From Alphaproteobacteria bacterium (GTDB taxonomy: Bacteria; Pseudomonadota; Alphaproteobacteria; Micropepsales; Micropepsaceae), in NCBI GenBank assembly GCA_003131925.1, contig PKWC01000062.1, forward strand, positions 1 to 12,276: a stretch of 12,276 nucleotides of DNA. The letters are read 5' to 3'. Below, one piece after another: positions 6,748-12,276 of the stretch. The translations under genes were made by a program, and so were the position numbers. Positions within the stretch are counted from its first letter, which is position 1. Every line of letters begins with the position of its first letter. The notes under the pieces are model-generated. The model was not told the DNA's origin, made no database searches, and saw only the letters and a list, made by a program, of their open reading frames with translations.

Positions 6748-7221
6748 CTAACCCATAGCAAAGATGCGACCAGAAAACGTTAGAACGCCAAGCAAAATCA
6801 GCGTTACCAGATAGACTGCATGAAAACATACGTGAAGCGTATCGGGCCTGATTCCGTTGCGCGTTGGCAGGAATGCATGGGTCTGAGCGAATCTCGTCTG
6901 ATAGCGCGCGGCCCTGACCGGATCCGGGACAAGCAAGTAGGGGACCCACCACGCGCGCAGCATGCCGTACAACCCCGCGCCATAGCTGATCCAGAGCAAC
7001 CACATCAGCCACATCGGAAAGCCGGTAGAGGCGTAATACGCGCTCGCGGCAAATCCGATAGCATATGGCAACGTGCTGAGCAGAGTCACGGCAACACGCT
7101 TGCCGGCGGTGTCCACCGTGCGAACTCCGGCGAGATTACTCAGCGCGCCGAGCGGAATCCAATCGTGAAGCGCGATAAAAAGCACGACAAGAAGTTGACA
7201 GCCGAGAAACGCGCTTATCAT
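6748..7221 (-). CDS. Four-helix membrane protein of unknown function
   Basis: The 157-residue protein starts at ATG 7221; the sequence before it (ACGAGAAACGTC) has only a weak binding site. Membrane segments are predicted at about 4-22, 43-64, 68-88 and 129-150. After the first helix comes LHDWIPLGALSNLAGV (18-33), a motif I associate with a group of conserved hypothetical bacterial membrane proteins. A soluble stretch at 100-128 is rich in Arg and Thr. No enzyme motif is visible. It lies 95 bp downstream of the GloVer gene at 7317-8510 on the same strand, so it could be co-transcribed with it. It converges with the GH18-like gene, with 154 bp between the stops. Confidence 0.75.
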   Translation of the reverse strand: MISAFLGCQLLVVLFIALHDWIPLGALSNLAGVRTVDTAGKRVAVTLLSTLPYAIGFAASAYYASTGFPMWLMWLLWISYGAGLYGMLRAWWVPYLLVPDPVRAARYQTRFAQTHAFLPTRNGIRPDTLHVCFHAVYLVTLILLGVLTFSGRIFAMG

Positions 7222-7316
7222 GACGTTTCTCGTTGAGCTTCTTCAGTTTGCGTGGCCGTCCGTGCCGCAGAGGTCGTGGACAAGCGCACGTTCCGACCGT
7301 AGCAGCCCGCCAGTTC

Positions 7317-8510
7317 CTATATCTTGAGTCTGAAGAGCGTGCCGTTGCCGAACTCCCCGCTCTCCGTGGTCGAGCCGTAGAGGTTGCCAGCTTTGTCCAG
7401 GATGGGCCCCGCCTCTGGCCAGGCGCCGTTATTACAATTCGGTTCCTGGCAGAAAGAATGGAGAATCGCCGCAGTACCGGCCGGCGTCAGTTTGAAGACT
7501 GCGCCGTCATTGTTCGCGCCGCCCCAGAAGGTCGAGCCGTAGAGATCGCCCGCCTTGTCCATGACCAGGCCGCCAACCGGATCCTGCCCATCGCCGGAGG
7601 CGTCCGGAAAGGAATGGAGAATCGTCTCGGTGCCGTCAGGCGCCAGCTTGAAGACGATGCCGCGGCTGTTCGCGCCGCCGCCCCAGGTCGAGCCGTAGAG
7701 ATTGCCGGCTCTGTCCATGATCAGGCCGGGGTTGGCATCGGCGCCATCGCCCGAAGAGTCCGTAAAGGAATGAAGCAGCGTGAATGTACCGTCCGGCGCC
7801 AGCTCGAAGACGGTGCCCAAATCGTCCGAGCCGCCGAGTGAGGTGGTGCCATAGAGATTGCCGTCCTTGTCCGAAACGAGGCTGCCCATTGGTTCATTGC
7901 CGTCGCTTGAGGAGTTTGTGAAGGAATGAAGCACTGTTTCGGTGCCGTCCGGCGCCAGTTTGAAGATGGTGCCGTCATTATCCGGGCCGCCCGCGACGGT
8001 GGTGCCGTAGAAATTGCCCGTCTTGTCCATCAGCAGACCGCCGTAAGGGTATTGGCCGTCGTTTGGAGAACCTTTGAACGAATACAGGATCGTCTCGGTG
8101 CCGTCTGGTGCCAGCCTGAAGACAACGCCCTGACCCTCCGCATCGCCCCCATAGGTCGCCGTGCCGTACAGATTGCCTGCCTTGTCCATGATCAGGCCAT
8201 CGTGGGGTAGTTGGCCATCGCTGCGATTCCTGCGAGAGCAGAAATTGTAAAGAACGGTCTCGGTGCCACCCGGAGCGATTTTGAACACGGTGCCCCACTT
8301 GTTTGCACCCCCTGCCAGCGTGGTTCCGTAGAGGTTTCCCGCGCCGTCCTCGATGAGGGCAGCCCATGGGTCTGCTCCATCTGGCTGGCCCGAGAAAGTA
8401 TGGAGTACCTGGTACCTTCCCGCCTGCGCGCCACCCACCGGCGCAAGGAACGCCAGAGCGAGCCCACAAGGAGCGACCAATTTGCCAATCGCGTTGACTA
8501 TGGAATTCAT
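7317..8510 (-). CDS. Secreted GloVer tandem-repeat protein, seven repeats
   Basis: The 397-residue protein starts at ATG 8510, with a strong AGGAGGG at 8515-8521. A signal peptide spans about 1-30 (cleavage GAQA before GRYQ). The rest is seven repeats of about 50 residues, each with (V/I)LHSF.....DG, (L/I)(I/V)xDKAGNLYGTT, GG, and GTVFKLAPDGTET. This is the Gloeobacter/Verrucomicrobia (GloVer) repeat, usually annotated as choice-of-anchor tandem-repeat protein. Here the last blade ends at FRLKI with no anchor, so it is probably periplasmic or released. Seven units fit a seven-bladed beta-propeller. Only the last unit has a cysteine pair (CQEPNC). The function of the family is not known to me; binding of a carbohydrate or protein partner is a guess. 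It is divergent from a second GloVer gene at 8791. Confidence 0.9.
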   Translation of the reverse strand: MNSIVNAIGKLVAPCGLALAFLAPVGGAQAGRYQVLHTFSGQPDGADPWAALIEDGAGNLYGTTLAGGANKWGTVFKIAPGGTETVLYNFCSRRNRSDGQLPHDGLIMDKAGNLYGTATYGGDAEGQGVVFRLAPDGTETILYSFKGSPNDGQYPYGGLLMDKTGNFYGTTVAGGPDNDGTIFKLAPDGTETVLHSFTNSSSDGNEPMGSLVSDKDGNLYGTTSLGGSDDLGTVFELAPDGTFTLLHSFTDSSGDGADANPGLIMDRAGNLYGSTWGGGANSRGIVFKLAPDGTETILHSFPDASGDGQDPVGGLVMDKAGDLYGSTFWGGANNDGAVFKLTPAGTAAILHSFCQEPNCNNGAWPEAGPILDKAGNLYGSTTESGEFGNGTLFRLKI

Positions 8511-8605
8511 GGCACCCTCCTCATGTAGCCGCCGGTTTCATAGGGTCGTCCGGACACTATGCTCATTTCAGAGCTTTCCAGTGATCGCGGCTTCCCTCTA
8601 GGACA

Positions 8606-8633
8606 GAGACGCTCCAGCGCCATCGGTTATTCC
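8606..8633 (-). promoter_or_regulatory. Candidate ECF-type promoter of the GloVer gene at 7317-8510
   Basis: On the minus strand GGAAT (8633-8629) is followed after 17 bases by CGTC (8611-8608) and then TC. It resembles the alphaproteobacterial EcfG pattern GGAAC, 16-17 bases, CGTT, with one mismatch in each box. It would give a leader of about 90 bases. Confidence 0.4.
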
Positions 8634-8734
8634 CCCCTCGACGGTCCGCCTCATGATGACCCCCGAACTGTGTAGGGCGAAGGATGACGCGTTGTGGGGC
8701 TCTGTTCTACCCTCGCAAATCTTTTCGGGCCGCG

Positions 8735-8760
8735 GGAATAAAGCATGTCGAGGTCCGTCT
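8735..8760 (+). promoter_or_regulatory. Candidate ECF-type promoter of the GloVer gene at 8791-10023
   Basis: GGAAT (8735-8739) is followed after 16 bases by CGTCT (8756-8760). Both divergent GloVer genes thus share GGGAATAA and CGTCT with near-equal spacing. The -10 box lies about 31 bases before the start codon. Confidence 0.4.
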
Positions 8761-8790
8761 TCGGATAGAGACCTTTCAGGGGATTCGTTC

Positions 8791-10023
8791 ATGACTCACA
8801 CAATGTGGCGGACCATCTGCCTCGCCTCATGCATCGCGCTGCCGGCAATTCCGGCCGCGGGCCAAGCGGGAACCTTGACGACGCTTCACACCTTCTCGGG
8901 CTATAGCGACGGGGCGACGCCGGCCGGCAACCTGCTCTACCTGAACGGGTCCCTCTACGGCACGGCCCAGTTTGGAGGCACGACGGGCACCAGAAACTGT
9001 GCTGACGGTTGCGGTGTGATTTTCAAGATGAATCCCAAGACCGGCAAGGAAACCGTGCTGCACAGTTTCCAGGGCGGGACCGACGGCTCCTTTCCTGCGG
9101 CGGGGCTGATCTACGCTAACGGCCAGTTCTACGGGACGACGGAGCTCGGCGGCGGCCAGAAATGCTTAGACAGCACCGCTGGCTGCGGGACGGTCTTTCA
9201 GCTCGATCCCGCGACCGGCGTCGAGACGACGTTGTATCCGTTCGGAGACGACGGCCTTGACGGCGAGCTTGTCCTCGCCGGAATTACTCTGGTGAACGGC
9301 GTTCTCTACGGCACGACGGCGGAAGGCGGCAGTAGCCAGGTGGGCAACATCTATTCCTACAATCTCGGCACCGGCGTCGGCACCAGTCTGTACAGCTTCA
9401 CGGGTTCCGCAGGCGAAGCATTTCCAGAAGGGGGCACGCTGAGTTTCGACGACACGCTCTATGGGACCACAGCCGGCCAGGGACAGAATTCCGGCTCGGT
9501 TTTCGCCTTTGCGCCGCAATCGGGTGTCGAAACGCTCTTGCACCAGTTCACGGGCCCCGATGGGGCGAATCCGACCGCTGGCCTCGTCGCGTATAAGGGG
9601 ATGCTCTACGGCACCACTGCCGCTGGCGGTGGCGGGGAGCATGACGCCGGCGCCGTGTTCAAGATCAATCCGCTGACCGGCGCGGAATCGCTGGTCTACA
9701 GTTTCACCGGCGGGAGTGATGGCGCCGCGCCTGTGGCGGGACTCATCATCGTAGACAAGATGCTCTATGGCACGACGCAGCGGGGCGGCAGTTATTTCGA
9801 CTGCCCGGACGGCAGCGAAGGCTGCGGCACGATCTTCCAGGTGGATCCGGCCACCGGCCAGGAGACGGTGCTCCACAGCTTCACGGGGAAAAGCGACGAG
9901 GGCAATCCCCAGGCTGGCCTCGTCTACAAGAAGGGCGCCTTCTATGGCACCACCGCGGTGAATGGCGTGAACAGCTGCTACAACGACCTGGGCTGCGGCA
10001 CGGTCTTCAAATTCGTGCCCTAG
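8791..10023 (+). CDS. Secreted GloVer tandem-repeat protein with cysteine-pair loops
   Basis: The frame is open from 8653, but ATG 8791 is preceded by AGGGGA at 7 bases and starts a clear signal peptide (about 1-26, cleavage near GQA), giving 410 residues. Seven repeats follow: (T/V/L)LHSFTG..DG, (A/T)GL, a short loop, (L/F)YGTT..GG, GTVFK.(N/D)P.TG.ET. It is a different subtype from its divergent partner: the segment before YGTT is KG-M/A rather than DKAGN, and the strand end is PxTGxET. Four repeats (1, 2, 6, 7) carry a cysteine pair in the loop just before GxxF (CADGC, CLDSTAGC, CPDGSEGC, CYNDLGC); repeats 3-5 have none. No C-terminal anchor follows (it ends FKFVP). It is probably a seven-bladed propeller outside the cytoplasm with disulfide-bridged loops; the ligand is unknown. 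Confidence 0.9.
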   Translation: MTHTMWRTICLASCIALPAIPAAGQAGTLTTLHTFSGYSDGATPAGNLLYLNGSLYGTAQFGGTTGTRNCADGCGVIFKMNPKTGKETVLHSFQGGTDGSFPAAGLIYANGQFYGTTELGGGQKCLDSTAGCGTVFQLDPATGVETTLYPFGDDGLDGELVLAGITLVNGVLYGTTAEGGSSQVGNIYSYNLGTGVGTSLYSFTGSAGEAFPEGGTLSFDDTLYGTTAGQGQNSGSVFAFAPQSGVETLLHQFTGPDGANPTAGLVAYKGMLYGTTAAGGGGEHDAGAVFKINPLTGAESLVYSFTGGSDGAAPVAGLIIVDKMLYGTTQRGGSYFDCPDGSEGCGTIFQVDPATGQETVLHSFTGKSDEGNPQAGLVYKKGAFYGTTAVNGVNSCYNDLGCGTVFKFVP

Positions 10024-10265
10024 CTGGGCAGCAGAGCGCTGGCTTCAGTGAAACAAAAGTCAATTGCACGAAGTCCCGCAATCATGGAAAATGCTGACGC
10101 ACCGGAGAGGATAAGAATGAGAACTGGGTGTTAGTAGTCGTTCGGGCATCGGCTGATCGGAATGCCAGCGCGTCAGTCGTACAATAGCCAATTTGCATCG
10201 AAAACTTTTGTGCCACCTCTTTGAGTCGCGGGATTCTTTGTCTCGACTCGCGTGTTCAGCCAGGC

Positions 10266-11126
10266 TCAAAAAACCTGACAGGCTTGAACCTTCCGACGAT
10301 ACAGGAGCCACACAAGGACGATTCCGACCAAAGGCCCGGCCAGCCCTGCGAGACCGCCCTCGATACCCATGCTACCGCCTGTCCAGAGTGCTGCGCCGTG
10401 AAACGCGAATGCATGCCACGGGCCCGCGCCCGGATCAGCACCGGTGACGTTAATCCCCAGCACGGGGCCCTGAACCCCGTTCCATCCGAAATGGATTCCG
10501 ATCGGCAACCACAGCGCGCGGCTCCGCAAATAAGCAATTCCAAGAACAATGCTCGCCAGCATGATATTCACACCGACGATTTCGCCGTTCAGGCCCTTTG
10601 AGATCGGATTTGCGTGAACGGCCACGAACACGATTGTCGAGACGACGATCGCGGCCATCGCGGAATAACTTCGCCAAATTTCCTGAAACAAGTAGGAGCG
10701 AACGAGAAATTCCTGATCGAGCACGTTTACGAACACAAGGAGGAGCCCCACCCCCAGTGTTGCGCCCGAAAATCGGGAGTAATCCGGCACGAATTGCGCG
10801 GCGCCGGTCATGATCAGAATGATGAGTGGTATTGAAAAAATCGTGACGCCGAGGATCGTACCGGCCAGGAGGTCGCGCACGGCGCGCGCAGGCGGCAAGC
10901 CGATCGTGTCAAGCCCGCGCCTGTCGATAAGCCGGGCGATCAGAACAAGCGCCACAAGGCTGGCTGTGGCGCCTCCCGCCTCGACGGCGATACGCCACCA
11001 GATCGAACCGAACCAATGCGGGCCCGCGAATTGCAGGACGGCGAGAAGGGCGCCGGCAATGCCCGCACCCCACAAGCCGAAGAATAGAAGTATTTTCCCC
11101 GCAGAAACGGCGATGTTGCGGACCAT
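10266..11126 (-). CDS. CPBP-family intramembrane protease-like protein
   Basis: The protein has 286 residues and starts at ATG 11126; AAAGGAG ends only 3 bases before it, which is a short spacing. It has about eight hydrophobic segments. Three CPBP (Abi/CAAX protease and bacteriocin-processing) motifs are in order: QEFLVR at 138-143 (usual EExxxR), FVAVH at 167-171 (FxxxH), and HFGWN at 212-216 (HxxxN). The family includes glutamate intramembrane proteases such as Rce1 and many bacterial proteins of unknown substrate. The first Glu of motif 1 is Gln here; the second Glu and both His are kept. It is convergent with the GloVer gene at 8791, with a 242-bp gap. No bacteriocin or quorum-peptide gene lies next to it, so the substrate is open. 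Confidence 0.87.
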   Translation of the reverse strand: MVRNIAVSAGKILLFFGLWGAGIAGALLAVLQFAGPHWFGSIWWRIAVEAGGATASLVALVLIARLIDRRGLDTIGLPPARAVRDLLAGTILGVTIFSIPLIILIMTGAAQFVPDYSRFSGATLGVGLLLVFVNVLDQEFLVRSYLFQEIWRSYSAMAAIVVSTIVFVAVHANPISKGLNGEIVGVNIMLASIVLGIAYLRSRALWLPIGIHFGWNGVQGPVLGINVTGADPGAGPWHAFAFHGAALWTGGSMGIEGGLAGLAGPLVGIVLVWLLYRRKVQACQVF

Positions 11127-11184
11127 CTGCTCCTTTCGCGTTCACTCTGTTGGATGACCCCGTCGCCGATGTGGTCCGATGGAG

Positions 11185-11212
11185 CTAATAGCGCAAGCCG
11201 AGCGCAGGCCAA
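11185..11212 (-). promoter_or_regulatory. Possible sigma-70 type promoter of the CPBP gene
   Basis: On the minus strand TTGGCC (11212-11207) and TATTAG (11190-11185) are 16 bases apart, about 58 bases before the start codon. Each matches four of six consensus positions. It is a candidate only. Confidence 0.3.
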
Positions 11213-11298
11213 CCGGACCCTGCGGGTTCGGAATGCGGCTGAACTAGCAGGCTGTTGAAAAACAAAGCTGATCACCGACGCCAGGGTCCCCAGTGCGT

Positions 11299-11353
11299 CC
11301 GCTCGCGTCCCCAACGCGGACAGCGGATAGCGACGCGCTGTCCGCGCGAGCGG
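11299..11353. repeat. Nested palindrome (two-tier hairpin)
   Basis: The inner arms GCGGACAGCG (11316-11325) and CGCTGTCCGC (11336-11345) pair perfectly around 10 bases. The outer arms CCGCTCGCG (11299-11307) and CGCGAGCGG (11345-11353) also pair, with an 8-base bulge (TCCCCAAC) on one side; they share base 11345. In total about 18 pairs in 55 bases lie directly before the 105-bp repeat, between two genes transcribed from the minus strand. It could be a terminator, a REP-like element, or the end of a lost mobile element. Confidence 0.6.
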
Positions 11354-11359
11354 CCATCG

Positions 11360-11464
11360 TCAGCGGGAGCAGACCGTCAGCGCCGCTGAAACCAGCGGCG
11401 CGCCTTGAAGACCATCACGCCGCCGACGAAAAGCCGCGCGAGGATGGCGACGAAGCCGAATGCC
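11360..11464. repeat. 105-bp dispersed direct repeat, copy B
   Basis: This copy matches 3501-3605 without gaps, with about 7 mismatches. It includes the 9-bp hairpin with AAAC loop (11380-11401) that lies on the stop codon of the shared tail. Identity extends 17 bases past the shared stop codon. Confidence 0.85.
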
Positions 11465-11508
11465 CCATCGCTGCCAATGCGACGCCCAGGGACAATTTGA
11501 TCGGCCAC
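11377..11508 (-). pseudogene. Short ORF or fragment carrying the shared membrane tail
   Basis: The minus strand here encodes AFGFVAILARLFVGGV and MVFKARRWFQRR before TGA 11377-11379, the same tail as beside the gene at 3575-4009. In one frame it is open from GTG 11508 and gives 43 residues (VADQIVPGRRIGSDG, then the tail). Alternatively ATG 11513, with GGAGGG 4 bases upstream, starts a hydrophobic frame (MEWPIKLSLGVALAAMG) that would run into the tail if one G were added to the GGGG run (11463-11466). Either a tiny one-helix protein or a frameshifted remnant fits; the three upstream helices of the relative are absent. I favour a remnant. Confidence 0.45.
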
Positions 11509-11616
11509 TCCATGCCACCCTCCCCCCGGACAGAACCCCCGAAACACAAGCTGCAGACCTCGGCACGCAGCGGCAATCCCGCCAGTCGAATTCGCAATGG
11601 TCTATGAGCTGGCCGT

Positions 11617-12153
11617 CTACTGAACTTTGTTCTGATCCTGCTCTCGGCGGTTCACGAGCACATGCCAGGCTACGGCATCCCACGCGTTGTGAATGCCGCT
11701 GAAGAGCAACAGCAGCGTGGCGCCTCCAACGGCAAAAAAGGCCTCTCGCGTATGGGAAAGAGTGGCAAGCGCGGATGCGGCGAGCCCCGCATACGCCGCC
11801 AATGGCAGCAATGCATGAAACAGCCAGTCCTCAAAATCCGGTTTGTAGGTGGTTTGCGTGCGCATGCGCCGGGCTGTAACGACCGTGTATACGATTCCAC
11901 CAATTCCCGTAATTCCGCATAGGAGCGCGACGGGAGTCGTCGAATCCCAGGGTGCGTGAAGAAGCGCCGACAACAGCAACACCGTGCTGAAATGAACGAT
12001 GGTCGGCGTCGCAAACGCTGCGCCCGCTTCCGCCGCGCGCGGTGGCGGCCGCTCGGCGGCGAGCGTCATGACGACGAACTGCAATCCGATCAGCGCGCCT
12101 GCGGCCGAGCCGACGATCACATAGAAATTGTCCCACCTGGCAAGTTCGGCCAT
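11617..12153 (-). CDS. Five-helix membrane protein, conserved hypothetical
   Basis: The protein has 178 residues from ATG 12153, preceded by AGAGGGGG about 8 bases upstream. It opens MAELARWDNFYVIVGSAAGA, a start I associate with a widespread group of uncharacterised proteobacterial membrane proteins. Membrane segments are at about 10-33, 50-70, 73-95, 112-132 and 137-158. A cytoplasmic-looking loop at 94-111 (ARRMRTQTTYKPDFEDW) is charged, and HNAWDAVAWHVL follows the last helix. No enzyme motif is visible. The tail fragment at 11377-11508 lies downstream on the same strand, about 108 bp away; the two could share a transcript. The upstream side runs into a TPR-tail remnant at the window edge. 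Confidence 0.8.
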   Translation of the reverse strand: MAELARWDNFYVIVGSAAGALIGLQFVVMTLAAERPPPRAAEAGAAFATPTIVHFSTVLLLSALLHAPWDSTTPVALLCGITGIGGIVYTVVTARRMRTQTTYKPDFEDWLFHALLPLAAYAGLAASALATLSHTREAFFAVGGATLLLLFSGIHNAWDAVAWHVLVNRREQDQNKVQ

Positions 12154-12207
12154 ATCGCTACCCCCCTCTGGCTGAAGCGTTCGAACCGGTACGCCAGATC
12201 CGGCCGT

Positions 12208-12276
12208 CCGTCTCTCTCTATGCGAGCTGGCCCGTCAGCAGCAACGCAACGATAGCGGACACCTATGCCGGTTATG
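12208..12276 (+). pseudogene. Second, eroded copy of the TPR tail (runs off the right edge)
   Basis: The frame reads SVSLY, then SSNAT, then IADTYAGY at the edge. It lines up with SSLY, SGNAT and IADTYAGYG of the fragment at 3147-3398, but about 15 codons between NAT and IAD are missing. The last 22 bases (12255-12276) are identical to 3363-3384. No start or binding site is visible, and the upstream part lies in the leader of the divergent gene at 11617-12153. The continuation outside the window is unknown. Confidence 0.5.

Noticed and set aside
7233..8210. Plus-strand frames with repeated GRAVEIA and VRRQLED
   Set aside because: They are antisense shadows of the GloVer repeats; the periodicity comes from the real minus-strand gene.
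9166..9876. 236-residue minus-strand frame opposite the second GloVer gene
   Set aside because: It is an antisense shadow of the repeats, without a binding site or signal peptide.
10024..10265. Gene or RNA in the gap between GloVer and CPBP genes
   Set aside because: Frames here are short and without a binding site; only a weak GAGTCG/CGACTC pair is visible, and both flanking genes simply end here.

Overview
The window is GC-rich DNA (my visual estimate is about 60% GC) with dense short-spaced genes, AGGAG-type ribosome binding sites and many small membrane proteins. Secreted HAF and GloVer tandem-repeat proteins, an OmpR-type winged helix joined to a TolB-like and TPR region, and PhaJ/MaoC-like proteins together suggest a soil or freshwater proteobacterium, most likely an alphaproteobacterium. 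This assignment is inference from gene families, not from a marker gene. I see no rRNA, tRNA, CRISPR array or intact transposase.

Layout, left to right. (1) 1-815 minus: the N-terminal part of a secreted HAF-repeat protein that runs off the left edge. It is divergent from (2) 1076-3112 plus, a membrane-bound transcriptional regulator (winged helix, one membrane segment, TolB-like domain, TPR region). (3) 3147-3398: a decayed TPR tail. (4) 3575-4009 minus: a small membrane protein whose last membrane segment is cut off by a stop codon. (5) 4166-4585 plus: a MaoC/PhaJ-type hot-dog hydratase. (6) 4764-5336 plus: a six-helix membrane protein. (7) 5637-6593 plus: a secreted protein with GH18-like motifs. 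(8) 6748-7221 minus: a four-helix membrane protein. (9) 7317-8510 minus and 8791-10023 plus: a divergent pair of secreted GloVer-repeat proteins, each with exactly seven repeats. (10) 10266-11126 minus: a CPBP-family intramembrane protease-like protein. (11) 11299-11513: a nested palindrome and a second copy of the C-terminal tail of gene (4). (12) 11617-12153 minus: a five-helix membrane protein. (13) About 12208-12276: a second, more eroded copy of the TPR tail of (3), cut by the right edge.

The strongest themes are two. First, three secreted tandem-repeat proteins (one HAF, two GloVer) lie close together. The HAF gene faces a one-component membrane regulator. The two GloVer genes face each other across 280 bp that carries, on both strands, the same promoter-like motif (GGGAATAA, then CGTCT, 16-17 bp spacer), which resembles the alphaproteobacterial EcfG-type signal. 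Second, two gene tails (the small membrane protein tail and the TPR tail) each occur twice, about 8-9 kb apart, with signs of decay, so this is a region of duplicated and eroding accessory genes. No complete metabolic pathway is visible; most genes appear to act at the cell envelope.
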